A DNA stretch of 64,000 bases from Amycolatopsis thailandensis (GTDB lineage Bacteria > Actinomycetota > Actinomycetes > Mycobacteriales > Pseudonocardiaceae). Position 1 is the stretch's first letter, and every line of letters starts with the position of its first letter. A program made the translations under genes and the position numbers. Of the stretch, positions 41,740 to 50,257 are shown in pieces. Under the pieces are notes generated by a model that worked only from the letters and a program-made list of their open reading frames with translations, was not told where the DNA came from and ran no database searches. The stretch is from positions 62,001-126,000 of the forward strand of contig NZ_NMQT01000011.1 in assembly GCF_002234405.1 (NCBI RefSeq), in the 5' to 3' direction.

Positions 41740-43122
41740 TCAGAAGAGACATCGGGACTCCTGGCTGACCCGCAGGTTGCCGAGCTTGTCGTGCCACAGG
41801 TGCGTCGGATCGGCTTCGACGACCGCGAGGAACTCGCGCATGGCGATCAGTGCTTTCGGCTCTTCGTCGTCGTAGACGTCGCCTTGCAGCAGCTTCAGCA
41901 TGTCCGGCCGATGGCGGGGATCCTGCACGAACGCCGTGAACAGGATGTTCAGCCGGTAGTAGATGGAGATGAACTCGTACCAGGTCGAGACGGCGCGCCG
42001 GAGTTTGCCGACGTAGGTGTCGAACCGGTGGGTGCGGAAGTCGCCCGCGCCGGCGGCCGCGACGATGTCGGCGCAGGCGAGCCGGGCGCTGTTCATCGCC
42101 ACTGACACACCGCTCGAGAAGATGGGGTCGACGAACCGGGCGGCGTCCCCGATCAGGACCATCGAGTCCCCGGCGACCTTGCGCATGCCGTAGCTGTAGT
42201 CGCCTTCGGATTTGAAGGGACGGACCCGTTCGGTCCGCCGGAGGGCGTCCGACAGTCGGGGTCGCGTGGCCACGGAGTTCCAGAAGAACCGCTCGAGGTC
42301 GTCCTTGGCTTCCTTGAACCTGGCTTTCTGCGTCACGACGCCGACCGAGGTGATGGTGTCGGTGATCGGGATCTGCCATACCCAGGTGTCCTCCAGCGGC
42401 AGGAAGTGGATGAAGATGTAGTCGGCTTGGCGTTCGTCGGTGGTGAGCGCGGTCCGGTCGAGCCCGTCGAACCACGCGTGCACGGCGTACTGCTTGAACT
42501 CCGGGTCCGGGACCTTGACCTTGAGCTGGCGGCCCAGCAGCGTCGACCGGCCGCTCGCGTCGACCACCATGCGGGCGTGCACCCGGCTGGGTGCCGGCCC
42601 GAGCCCGATGTCGAGAGCCGGAAGATCCCGGTCGGTGAAGTCGACGCCGTGGACACGGACACCGGAGAAAACCTTCGCGCCGAGTTCTTCGGCGTGCTTC
42701 AGCAGGATGTGGTCGAACCGGCCCCGGTCGACGTGGAACGTGTAGTCCCGGTCCACTCCTGGCTGCACGCGCTCGTTGAACAGCAGATCCGCGTTGCCGA
42801 AGCCGTCGTCGGGAACCTGGAACCCGAGCGGGCTTATGCCGGCGTTGCCGGTGGCCGCCGACCAGGCGGCGCCGTACTTGCGGGGAAAGCCGGCGGCTTC
42901 GATCTTGTCCATCGCGCCGATCTCGAGCAGCACCGGCGTGGTCGCCGGGACCAAGGATTCGCCGACGTGTTCGCGGGGGAAAGTCTGCGCCTCGAAGACG
43001 GCCACGGACAAGCCGGCCTTGGCCAGGTACGAGGCAGCGGTGGAGCCGCCCGGGCCACCCCCGATCACCGCCACGTCGAAATCCGCGCCGCCGGCGGCCG
43101 GCGGGCTTCCCTCGCCGGTCAT
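41740..43122 (-). CDS. FADH2-dependent halogenase acting on a carrier-bound substrate (PltA/HrmQ/Clo-hal-like)
   Basis: The 460-aa flavoprotein has the FAD-binding GGGPGGSTAASYLAKAGL motif near residue 20 and the halogenase-defining WxWxIP motif (DTWVWQIPIT). The FxxPxxSxG motif is present as FVDPIFSSGVSVAMNS. These features separate halogenases from flavin monooxygenases. Variant-B halogenases of this length chlorinate pyrrolyl groups while they are tethered to a carrier protein. The gene overlaps the carrier-protein gene by ATGA, which strongly supports pyrrolyl-S-carrier as substrate. Whether one or two chlorines are installed cannot be read from the sequence. No flavin reductase is in the operon. 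Confidence 0.85.
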   Translation of the reverse strand: MTGEGSPPAAGGADFDVAVIGGGPGGSTAASYLAKAGLSVAVFEAQTFPREHVGESLVPATTPVLLEIGAMDKIEAAGFPRKYGAAWSAATGNAGISPLGFQVPDDGFGNADLLFNERVQPGVDRDYTFHVDRGRFDHILLKHAEELGAKVFSGVRVHGVDFTDRDLPALDIGLGPAPSRVHARMVVDASGRSTLLGRQLKVKVPDPEFKQYAVHAWFDGLDRTALTTDERQADYIFIHFLPLEDTWVWQIPITDTITSVGVVTQKARFKEAKDDLERFFWNSVATRPRLSDALRRTERVRPFKSEGDYSYGMRKVAGDSMVLIGDAARFVDPIFSSGVSVAMNSARLACADIVAAAGAGDFRTHRFDTYVGKLRRAVSTWYEFISIYYRLNILFTAFVQDPRHRPDMLKLLQGDVYDDEEPKALIAMREFLAVVEADPTHLWHDKLGNLRVSQESRCLF

Positions 43123-43394
43123 GCCGCGGTCCGGAGGTCGAGGACGAGCGTGGTGATGCTGCCGACGTCTCGAAAGTTCTTCCCGGTCATCGCCAGCGGC
43201 GGCACCCGCACGCCGAATTCTTCGCGGAGCCAGGCGATGAGCCTCGTGGTGCGAAGGGAGTCCAGGACCCCTATTTCGAGCAGCGGCGCGCTCGCGGTCA
43301 CCAGTGCGCGCTCGGCCTCGTTGGCGAGTTCGTCGTGTACGAACGCCAGGATCCGAGCCTGCAGCTCCGCGGCCCGATCGGCCTCAGACGACAT
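43119..43394 (-). CDS. Free-standing peptidyl carrier protein for pyrrole formation (PltL-like)
   Basis: The 91-aa protein begins MSSEADRAAELQARILAFVH and has the phosphopantetheine attachment Ser in IGVLDSLRTTRLIAWL near residue 52. The size and placement match PltL/RedO-type carriers that hold L-proline while it is oxidised to pyrrole-2-carboxyl thioester. I chose the start at 43394 because a longer frame would extend into the ligase gene; as placed it overlaps the ligase stop by 11 bases. Confidence 0.85.
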   Translation of the reverse strand: MSSEADRAAELQARILAFVHDELANEAERALVTASAPLLEIGVLDSLRTTRLIAWLREEFGVRVPPLAMTGKNFRDVGSITTLVLDLRTAA

Positions 43395-44847
43395 GGGGAG
43401 CCTCCAGATTTCGTTGTCGGGTGCGCTCGGCTTCGCGCAGCACCTCACGGACGAGGTGCGGCCGGTCGACTTTCCCGTTCGGGTTCAGGGGAAAGTGCTC
43501 GCGCAGGTGCAGGAAGTCGATCCGCATGTACGGCGGCAGGTACCGAGCGCAGTGCTGCCGGAGCGCGCCGAGACCGGGTCGCCGCTCACCGTGGGGCCGT
43601 ACCACCGCGTGCAACCGTGCTTCGGCGCCGGAGCCGGAGCCGAACACGACGACCTGCGCGACATCTTCGTGCAACGACAGGGCCGCTTCGACTTCCCCGG
43701 GCTCGATCCGGTGTCCTCGGACCTTCACCATGTCGTCCTGCCGCCCCAGGCAGTGCAGGGTGCCGTCCGCGTCGAAGCGGCCGAGGTCACCGGTGTGGTG
43801 CGGCCCGCGGCGGGACTCGCGGCCCCAGTAACCCAGCATCACGGTCGGGCCGTCGACGACGATCTCGCCGTCGACGGTGAGCCGGACGTCGTTCCCGCAG
43901 GCGGCCCGGCCCGCCGGCAGGGGCGTGCTGCGCTCCAGATCGGCCGGGGTGACCTGGTGGGACGTGCAGACGATGGCCTCGGTCGGCCCGTACCAGTTGA
44001 ACACGGTGGTGGCCGGCCACTCCGTGAGCAGTCGCCGGCAGGCCGGCAACGGCACCGGTTCGCCGGCGAAGACGCACATCCGGAGCCGGCCCGGGCCCCG
44101 GGCGAGCAGTTCGCCGTCCTCGATCATCTTGACCAGTGCGGACGGAACCGAGTACCAGACGGAGATCTCGTGGTCGCGGACGAAGTCCACCAGCATGGGA
44201 GCGACGTGGGTGAGCGCCTCCGGGATGAGGTGCACGCTCGCGCCCACCGAAAACGCGCCGTAGAGATCGAAGACGGACAGGTCGAAGTTGAACGAAGCGT
44301 GGTTGGCCAAGCGGTCGTCCGGCGTCAACCCGGTGGTGGTGACGGCCCACTCGACGAAGGTGAGCGCCGCGCGGTCGGACATCACCACGCCCTTGGGCGC
44401 ACCGGTCGAGCCCGAGGTGTAGACGATGTACACCGGGTCGTCCGGCCCCACCGGCACGGGTGCCGCCGCCGTGCCGTGACCGGCCGACACCTGGGCGGGA
44501 GTCGCTTTCGGACAGTTCGTCTCCGGCGTCTGATCGGTGACGAGCAAGGCGGCGCCGCAGTCGTCGATGATCCGGCGCACGCGTTCGACCGGGTTCCCCG
44601 GCGCGACGGGCACATAGACCGCGCCCACGCGCAGCACTCCTTGCAGCACGGCGACCAGTTCGGCGGATTTCTCGGCCCAAAGCACCACCCGGTCGCCGGG
44701 CCGGACCCCCAGCGCGTGCAGGGCGGCGGCCGACGCGGCTGAGGTGGCTTCGAGTTCTGCGTAGGTGAGCGTCGTGGCCAGGTCAGCGACTGCCGGGGCG
44801 TCCGGGGTACGCCGGGCGGCGAAGGGCACGAGGTCACGGAGATTCAC
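43384..44847 (-). CDS. L-prolyl-AMP ligase (PltF-like adenylation enzyme)
   Basis: The 487-aa stand-alone adenylation enzyme has the core motifs in order: A3 YIVYTSGSTGAPKGVV near 140, A5 FNWYGPTEAIV near 280, A7 HTGDLGRFDADG, A8 GRQDDMVKVRGHRIEPGEVE, and A10 PLNPNGKVDRPHL with the catalytic Lys. It presumably activates L-proline and loads it on the carrier at 43119, as PltF, RedM and CloN4 do. The substrate assignment rests mainly on context, because the next genes are the dehydrogenase and carrier of the pyrrole pathway. The GTG start at 44847 overlaps the dehydrogenase stop (GTGA). Confidence 0.85.
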   Translation of the reverse strand: MNLRDLVPFAARRTPDAPAVADLATTLTYAELEATSAASAAALHALGVRPGDRVVLWAEKSAELVAVLQGVLRVGAVYVPVAPGNPVERVRRIIDDCGAALLVTDQTPETNCPKATPAQVSAGHGTAAAPVPVGPDDPVYIVYTSGSTGAPKGVVMSDRAALTFVEWAVTTTGLTPDDRLANHASFNFDLSVFDLYGAFSVGASVHLIPEALTHVAPMLVDFVRDHEISVWYSVPSALVKMIEDGELLARGPGRLRMCVFAGEPVPLPACRRLLTEWPATTVFNWYGPTEAIVCTSHQVTPADLERSTPLPAGRAACGNDVRLTVDGEIVVDGPTVMLGYWGRESRRGPHHTGDLGRFDADGTLHCLGRQDDMVKVRGHRIEPGEVEAALSLHEDVAQVVVFGSGSGAEARLHAVVRPHGERRPGLGALRQHCARYLPPYMRIDFLHLREHFPLNPNGKVDRPHLVREVLREAERTRQRNLEAPHVV

Positions 44848-45962
44848 AGGCCCAGCTCCCGCGCGATCAGCCGGCGCTGGATGTCCGACGTCCCCGAGAA
44901 GACCGTGGCCGCGAGACTGTCGCGCAGGATCAGCTCGACGGGTTCGCCACGCAGGTAACCGGCGCCGCCGAACAGGTTCACCGCCTCCAGCGCCGAGGCC
45001 ACGACGCCTTCGGAGATCGCCAGCTTGGCTTCGGCGGCCAGGCCGGCGGCGTCGTCCGCTTCTTCGTCGACGGCGACGCACGCGCGGTGGAGCAGGAGCC
45101 GCCCGTTTTCCAGCCGCTGCTTCATCCCCACGATCCGGTCGGCGACGGCCTGGAACCGGCCGATGGGCTGACCGAACTGGCGTCGCCGCCGGGCATGGTC
45201 GACACACAGGCCGAGCAGGCGCTGGTGCAGTCCGACGTAGATCGCGAAGAGGCAGCTGCGTTCCCACAGCATCGAATACGCGAAGACCGCCGAGCCGGCG
45301 CCGACCGCGCCCAGCACCCGGTCGTCGGGGACCAGGCAGTCGGTCAGGTGCACCGGGCTCACCGGACATGAGCGCAGCCCGGCCTTGTCGTGCGCCGAGC
45401 CGGGGCGCACACCGGGATCGGTTCGCTCCACGAGGAAAGCGGTCGTGCCGAGGTGCCCGGCTTCCGGGTCCGTGGTCGCGTAGACCAGATATACGTCCGC
45501 GGCCGGTCCGTTGCCGACCCAGGTTTTCGTGCCGTTCAGAACGTACCCGCCCGCGACCGGAGTCGCGGTGGTCGTGAGCCGGGCCGTGTCCGAGCCGGCG
45601 TCGGCCTCGGTCATTCCGCAGCCGGCGATGGCTTCGCCGAGGCACATCGCTTTCAGCCACCGGTCGTGGACGCCGTTCGAGCGGAAGCGTGCCAGAGGCA
45701 TCGTGCAGGCGAACGAGTGTGCGGCGGCGGCGAACAGCAGGCCGGTGTCGTGGCAGCTTTCTCCCGCCACGGTCAGCAGCTCCGCGGTCGCCCGTGCGGT
45801 CTGCCCCCCGCCGCCCAGCTCGGCCGGGACAGAGGTACCGAGCAGGCCCAGCTCGCCGAGACGAGCCCAGTCTTCCCGGGAGAACCCGGACCGGTCGGAC
45901 GTCGGCGAGCCGGGGAACGCCGTAAGCAGGGCCTTGCGGAACTCTTCAAGGCTCGAGGGCAT
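44844..45962 (-). CDS. Prolyl-carrier flavin dehydrogenase (PltE-like acyl-CoA dehydrogenase)
   Basis: The 372-aa protein is an acyl-CoA dehydrogenase family member: AGCGMTEADAGSDTARLTTT near 125, GYVLNGTKTWVGNGP, RRRRQFGQPIGRFQAVADRI and the C-terminal NLFGGAGYLRGEPVELILRD block carrying the base Glu. In the pyrrole pathway this enzyme oxidises prolyl-S-carrier by four electrons to pyrrolyl-2-carboxyl-S-carrier. It is the first gene of the minus-strand operon. AGGAGG lies four bases before the ATG, and a 244-bp divergent region separates it from the methoxymalonyl genes. Confidence 0.82.
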   Translation of the reverse strand: MPSSLEEFRKALLTAFPGSPTSDRSGFSREDWARLGELGLLGTSVPAELGGGGQTARATAELLTVAGESCHDTGLLFAAAAHSFACTMPLARFRSNGVHDRWLKAMCLGEAIAGCGMTEADAGSDTARLTTTATPVAGGYVLNGTKTWVGNGPAADVYLVYATTDPEAGHLGTTAFLVERTDPGVRPGSAHDKAGLRSCPVSPVHLTDCLVPDDRVLGAVGAGSAVFAYSMLWERSCLFAIYVGLHQRLLGLCVDHARRRRQFGQPIGRFQAVADRIVGMKQRLENGRLLLHRACVAVDEEADDAAGLAAEAKLAISEGVVASALEAVNLFGGAGYLRGEPVELILRDSLAATVFSGTSDIQRRLIARELGL

Positions 45963-46206
45963 GGGGCCTCCTGTCGGCTGCCACGTTCGCTCCGGAAGCT
46001 TTCGTCGTCCGATAAGGACTATCGAAGGATTCTTTCTCCACTCAAACGAAACGCGCGTTGAAGCGTCCATCCATCGATGTTCGCTGCCCGAAAGGCGATA
46101 CCTCGGCGCGATCATTCCGCGAGGTGAAACGGGGCCTGGACGACTTCGGTCCCGGCTTCGAGCCTTTCCCTTGGCCGATACGGCGAGTGGATGAGAAAGC
46201 CGGGAC
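45963..46206. promoter_or_regulatory. Divergent promoter region of the cluster
   Basis: This 244-bp gap separates the pyrrole/halogenase operon from the methoxymalonyl/PKS operon and must hold the promoters of both. It is distinctly less GC-rich than its surroundings. It contains a hyphenated inverted repeat with ACCTCG (46100-46105) and CGAGGT (46120-46125) arms, a possible operator. No pathway regulator is encoded within the window. Confidence 0.5.
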
Positions 46207-47085
46207 ATGAGCAGCGAAAAGACCGACCTCAGCACGGGACCTGCCGACGTCGTCGCCATCGTCGGCGGGGGCAGCATGGGGGCCGGGATCGCTGCGCTCT
46301 TCACGGGGTTCGGCAAGCCGGTGATCGTTGTCGAAAGCAACAAAGAACGCCGCGAGAGCCTGCCCGGCCGCGTCGGCCGCTCGATGAAGCACGGCCGCCT
46401 GCTGGGCGGTCTGCCCAAAGCGAACGCGGCCGGCGAGCTGACCGTCACGAGCGACTTCAGCGCGATCGCCTCCACGGCCGTGGTCGTCGAAGCGGTGACC
46501 GAAGATTTCGAAACCAAACGCGCGGTCTACGCCGAAGCGGGGCCGATCGTCGCGGCCGGCACCGTCTTCGTGTCGTGCACCTCGTCCTTCCGGATCGCCG
46601 GCCTCGCCGAACTGTGCCCGCGGGCCGAAGACCTGATCGGCGTGCACTTCATGAACCCCGCCTACCTCATCCGCACGGTCGAGGCGGTCCGCGGGCAGGC
46701 GACGTCCGAACGGGTCGTCCGGAAGGTCGGCTCGCTGCTGGCCGAAGTCGGCCGTACGCCAGTGTTCGTCGGGGACGGAGTGGGGTTCGTGACCAGCCGG
46801 CTGCTGCACCAGATGATCAACGACGCGGCGCGGATCGTCGAGGAAGGCTTGGCCGACGCCGAGTCCGTGGACCGGCTTGTGGAAGCCGCGCTGGGGCACC
46901 CGATGGGCCCGTTGCGGACGGCTGACCTCATCGGCATCGACAACCTCGTCGACTCGATCAAAGCCCAAGCGGCTCAGGACGGCGCCAAGTTCCCCGGACC
47001 GTGCCGGCTGCTGTCCGAAATGGCGGCGTCGGGCCGTGTCGGCCGGAAAGCCGGCCGCGGCTTCTACCGCTACGGGGAGCCGTGA
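46207..47085 (+). CDS. FkbK-type 3-hydroxyacyl-CoA dehydrogenase family protein (glyceryl-ACP oxidation)
   Basis: The 292-aa protein has the NAD-binding VVAIVGGGSMGAGIAALFTG motif and the hydroxyacyl-CoA dehydrogenase signature (LIGVHFMNPAYLIRTVEAVR). A C-terminal domain ends in RVGRKAGRGFYRYGEP. In methoxymalonyl-ACP cassettes (FkbK, Asm13) this enzyme oxidises D-glyceryl-ACP. It is the first gene of the plus-strand operon and overlaps the methyltransferase by one base (TGATG). Confidence 0.85.
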   Translation: MSSEKTDLSTGPADVVAIVGGGSMGAGIAALFTGFGKPVIVVESNKERRESLPGRVGRSMKHGRLLGGLPKANAAGELTVTSDFSAIASTAVVVEAVTEDFETKRAVYAEAGPIVAAGTVFVSCTSSFRIAGLAELCPRAEDLIGVHFMNPAYLIRTVEAVRGQATSERVVRKVGSLLAEVGRTPVFVGDGVGFVTSRLLHQMINDAARIVEEGLADAESVDRLVEAALGHPMGPLRTADLIGIDNLVDSIKAQAAQDGAKFPGPCRLLSEMAASGRVGRKAGRGFYRYGEP

Positions 47086-47747
47086 TGGCCGACCGGACCG
47101 CCCTGACCGCCGGGTTGCTCGCCTACGTCGACTCGCTGACCCCGGAGCCGCCGGCGCTGCGTGCGGTGCGCGACGAGACCACCCGGATGCCGATGCTCGC
47201 ACGGATGGTGTCGTCGGCGGCCCAAGCCCGGCTGCTGGCGTTGCTCGTCGCGACGATCGACGCACGCCGGGTTCTCGAAATCGGCACCTTCACCGGCTAC
47301 TCGACCCTGGCGATGGCGTTGTCCGCCGGGCCGGACTGCGTCATCACCACCTGCGACTCGGTGCCGAGGTGGACGCGGATCGCGAAGCGGCACTGGGATC
47401 GCAACGGTGTCACCGGCAAGATCACCCTCCGGCTAGGCGACGCGGGCGCGACCCTGGCCGAGCTCGTCGCCACCGAAGCGGAATTCGACCTCGCGTACAT
47501 CGACGCGGACAAGGCGTCCTACCCGACGTACTACCGGCGGTGCATGCGTTTGGTGCGGCCGGGTGGCCTGGTGCTCCTGGACAACACGTTCTGCCTCGGC
47601 CGGGTCGCCGATCGCACCGCCACCGACGCGGAAACCGAGGCGGTCCGCGAAGTGAACCGCCTGATCAAAGCGGACGAACGGGCACAGGAGGTCGTTCTCA
47701 CCATTGGCGACGGGCTGACGATCGTCCGCCGGAACCAGGACTTCTGA
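47085..47747 (+). CDS. FkbG-type O-methyltransferase (hydroxymalonyl-ACP methylation)
   Basis: The 220-aa SAM enzyme belongs to the caffeoyl-CoA/catechol O-methyltransferase-like group: SAM motif VLEIGTFTGYSTLAMAL, metal-binding FDLAYIDADKASYPTYYRRC and LVLLDNTF. FkbG and Asm17 methylate the 2-hydroxy group of hydroxymalonyl-ACP to give methoxymalonyl-ACP. Its location between the FkbK- and FkbJ-type genes makes that role nearly certain. It ends 14 bp before the carrier-protein start. Confidence 0.85.
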   Translation: MADRTALTAGLLAYVDSLTPEPPALRAVRDETTRMPMLARMVSSAAQARLLALLVATIDARRVLEIGTFTGYSTLAMALSAGPDCVITTCDSVPRWTRIAKRHWDRNGVTGKITLRLGDAGATLAELVATEAEFDLAYIDADKASYPTYYRRCMRLVRPGGLVLLDNTFCLGRVADRTATDAETEAVREVNRLIKADERAQEVVLTIGDGLTIVRRNQDF

Positions 47748-47761
47748 CGAAGGGAGCGCAC

Positions 47762-48016
47762 GTGGCGGACGAGCGGATCCGGGCCGGGCTCAGGGAATTC
47801 GTGCGCGAGCGCACCGGCCTCGAACTCGACGACGACGCCGACCTCTTCGGCCGGGGCCTGATCTCGTCGATGTTCGCCATGGAGCTGGTGGTGCGCATCG
47901 AGGAGGAGTTCGGCGTCGAAGTGATCGGCGCCGATCTCGCCCTGGACAACTTCCGCTCGGTGGCGGCGATGGCCGGCCTGGTCGGCAGGCTGCGGGGCGG
48001 CCGGGATGGCGAGTGA
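47762..48016 (+). CDS. FkbJ-type acyl carrier protein for methoxymalonyl
   Basis: The 84-aa protein starts at GTG (47762). It is a four-helix carrier with the attachment region ADLFGRGLISSMFAMELVVR. The usual Asp-Ser-Leu is replaced by Ser-Ser-Met, with the second Ser at the expected attachment position. Helix 3 and the C-terminus (FGVEVIGADLALDNFRSVAA) are normal for this group. It would carry glyceryl through to methoxymalonyl. It overlaps the next gene by 11 bases. Confidence 0.82.
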   Translation: MADERIRAGLREFVRERTGLELDDDADLFGRGLISSMFAMELVVRIEEEFGVEVIGADLALDNFRSVAAMAGLVGRLRGGRDGE

Positions 48017-49139
48017 GCACGAGACCACGCTCGCCGGTCTGCTCGCCGACGCGGCACCCGGGCAGTGGGACCGGGCGGGCACCATCCCGGCGGACCTCCT
48101 GGCCACGCTGGCCCGGTCGGGTCTGTTCTGCGCGGAGGTGGCGGCCGAGTATGGCGGCCTCGGCGCCGACGCCGGTGAGAACGGCGAGCTGACCGCCGCC
48201 GCCGGGATCGTTTGCGGTTCCCTTCGCAGCGTTTTCACCGCACACGGCATGGCTGCGGCCGCGGTGCGCCTGTTCGGTGACGCCGGGCAACGGGCGCACT
48301 ACCTGTCTCTGTTCGCGAAGACCGGGTCCGTGGCCGCGGTGGCGTTCACCGAGCCCGGTTCAGGGAGCGACCTCGCCGCGATGTCGACCGAGATCACCAC
48401 CGGCCCGGACTCCGTGACCGTCGCGGGGGAAAAGCGCTGGGTCACCGCGGGTACCTACGCCGGCCACCTCGTGGTCTTCGGCCGGTGCGGTGACGGAGGC
48501 GCGGCGGTTGTGGTGCCCGCCGACGCGAAGGGCGTCACGATCACGGCGACCGGCACCCCGCTGGGTTTCCGCGCGGCCGGGCACGCCCACGTTTCGCTCC
48601 GGTCGGTCGAACTGCCGAGGACCGCGCTGCTGGCGCACAGCGAACGGGCTCCGCTGAACCACCTGGCCGGCCGGACCCTGACCTACGGCCGGTTGTCGGT
48701 CGCCTGGGGCGGCGTCGGGATCGCGCGGAGCTGCCTCGCCGCGGCGGCCCGGCACGCCGTCCGCCGGCTCCAGTTCGGCCGGCCGATCGCGCGGCACCAG
48801 CTGGTCGCCCGGCACCTGGCCGAATTGCGCGTCGCCGAGCACGTCGCCACGCTCGCCTGTTCCCGGGCGTCGAGCGCGCTCGACGCCCGGGAGCCGGACG
48901 CCGCGGTCGCCGTCGTACTGGCCAAGCACGTGGCCGCTCGTGAAGCGGTGAATGCGGCTTCGCGGGCCGTGCAAGTCCTCGCCTCCGCGGGCGTCGAAGA
49001 CTCCGGACCCGTCGCACGCGCTTACCGCGACGCGAAGGTGCTGGAACTGATCGAGGGGACCAACGAGATCTGCGAGCTGATGCTGGCCGAAGACGTCGTC
49101 CGGGCGCACGGGGGCGTCTCCCGGGGCGCTGACGGATGA
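48006..49139 (+). CDS. FkbI-type acyl-CoA dehydrogenase
   Basis: The 377-aa flavoprotein has the family blocks AAVAFTEPGSGSDLAAMSTE, a RRLQFGRPIARHQLVARHLA helix and the C-terminal DAKVLELIEGTNEICELMLA segment. In the methoxymalonyl pathway FkbI/Asm15 works with FkbK to convert the glyceryl chain to hydroxymalonyl-ACP. It is co-translated, overlapping the carrier-protein gene upstream and the FkbH gene downstream (ATGA). Confidence 0.85.
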   Translation: MASEHETTLAGLLADAAPGQWDRAGTIPADLLATLARSGLFCAEVAAEYGGLGADAGENGELTAAAGIVCGSLRSVFTAHGMAAAAVRLFGDAGQRAHYLSLFAKTGSVAAVAFTEPGSGSDLAAMSTEITTGPDSVTVAGEKRWVTAGTYAGHLVVFGRCGDGGAAVVVPADAKGVTITATGTPLGFRAAGHAHVSLRSVELPRTALLAHSERAPLNHLAGRTLTYGRLSVAWGGVGIARSCLAAAARHAVRRLQFGRPIARHQLVARHLAELRVAEHVATLACSRASSALDAREPDAAVAVVLAKHVAAREAVNAASRAVQVLASAGVEDSGPVARAYRDAKVLELIEGTNEICELMLAEDVVRAHGGVSRGADG

Positions 49140-50257
49140 TCGTCAAGTGCCTCGTCTGGGACCTCGACGACACGCTGTGGGACGGCGTGCTGGCCGAGTC
49201 CGACGAGGTCGTCCTCAAACCGGCGGCGATCGAGCTGCTGACGTGCCTGGACCGGCGAGGGATCCTGCACTCGGTGGCCAGCCGCAACGACCGTGACATC
49301 GCTTCGGCCAAGCTCGAGGCCTTGGGGATCGCGGACTACTTTCTCTTCCCGCAGTTCGGGTGGGGGCCGAAGTCCGGATCGGTGCGGACCGTGGCCGAGC
49401 ACCTCCGCTTCGACCTGGCGGCGATGGCGTTCGTGGACGACAACCCGGTCGAGCTCGCGGAAGTGTCGAGGAAGCTGCCCTCGGTGCGGTGCTACCGCCA
49501 TGACGAAATCGCCGCCCTGGCGGGCTTGCCCGAGTTCACCCCGGCGGTGATCACCGAGGAGTCCGCGCGGCGCCGTGGTTCCTACCTGGCCGCCTCCCGG
49601 CGGGAAACGAGCCGTACGGAGTTCGACGGCACGGACGCCGACTTCGTCCGCGACCTGGACGTGGTCATGAAGATCGCGGTAGCCGAGCCGGCGGATCTCG
49701 ACCGGGTGGCGGAACTGACCGCGCGGACCACGCAGATGAACGCGACCGGTGTGGTCCACACGCACGAGGACCTGCGCGCGATCCTGGCCGACGGCTCGGC
49801 CGACATCCTGATCGCCGAGGTCACCGACCGGTTCGGCGCCTACGGCAAGGCCGGTGTCGTCGTCGTGACCCGGCGCCCCGGTGTGTGGCACCTGCGCCTG
49901 GTGGCCACGTCCTGCCGGCTGGTGCCGATCGGTGCCGGCGCCGCGCTGTTGAACTGGCTTTCCGGCGCGGCCCGCGCCGACGGCGCACATCTCGTCGGTG
50001 ACTTCCGCCGGACCGGGCGCAACCGGTTGATGGAGATCGCCTACCGCTTCGCCGGGTTCACCGACGACTGGCCGAGCTTGACCTGTGCCTGCCACGAGCT
50101 GCTTCCGGCGGGCGCTCCCGGGACGCGGTTGCACCTCGCGCCCGGCGAACGGACGGCCGAAAGCGGGATCTCGATCGAGGCCACCTGGCCTCCGGCCGCT
50201 GACGAAATCCGGAAAGGAGCAGCCGATGCCCGCCCAGAAGCCGGGTCCGCGGAGTGA
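49136..50257 (+). CDS. fkbH: FkbH-type HAD-superfamily glyceryl transferase/phosphatase
   Basis: The 373-aa protein has the HAD nucleophile motif VWDLDDTLWDGVLAESDEVV at its N-terminus. It also has the FkbH-specific FPQFGWGPKSGSV and AFVDDNPVELAEV blocks and a GNAT-like C-terminal half (TTQMNATGVVHTHEDLRAIL; GAYGKAGVVVV). FkbH takes 1,3-bisphosphoglycerate, removes a phosphate and loads D-glycerate on the carrier protein, the committing step to methoxymalonyl-ACP. Its stop lies 32 bp inside the PKS gene, so translation of cassette and PKS is coupled. Confidence 0.88.
   Translation: MIVKCLVWDLDDTLWDGVLAESDEVVLKPAAIELLTCLDRRGILHSVASRNDRDIASAKLEALGIADYFLFPQFGWGPKSGSVRTVAEHLRFDLAAMAFVDDNPVELAEVSRKLPSVRCYRHDEIAALAGLPEFTPAVITEESARRRGSYLAASRRETSRTEFDGTDADFVRDLDVVMKIAVAEPADLDRVAELTARTTQMNATGVVHTHEDLRAILADGSADILIAEVTDRFGAYGKAGVVVVTRRPGVWHLRLVATSCRLVPIGAGAALLNWLSGAARADGAHLVGDFRRTGRNRLMEIAYRFAGFTDDWPSLTCACHELLPAGAPGTRLHLAPGERTAESGISIEATWPPAADEIRKGAADARPEAGSAE

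Noticed and set aside
42406..44742. A 778-codon plus-strand frame opposite the halogenase and ligase
   Set aside because: No domain or ribosome site; it exists only because of third-position GC bias on the coding strand.
46100..46125. A defined pathway-regulator binding site in the divergent promoter
   Set aside because: Only a 6-bp-arm inverted repeat is present and no regulator gene is in the window, so it is mentioned only as part of the promoter region.
16042..47265. Arrays of direct repeats (CRISPR), tRNA or rRNA genes anywhere in the window
   Set aside because: No regularly spaced repeats and no tRNA/rRNA-like sequence were recognised on either strand.
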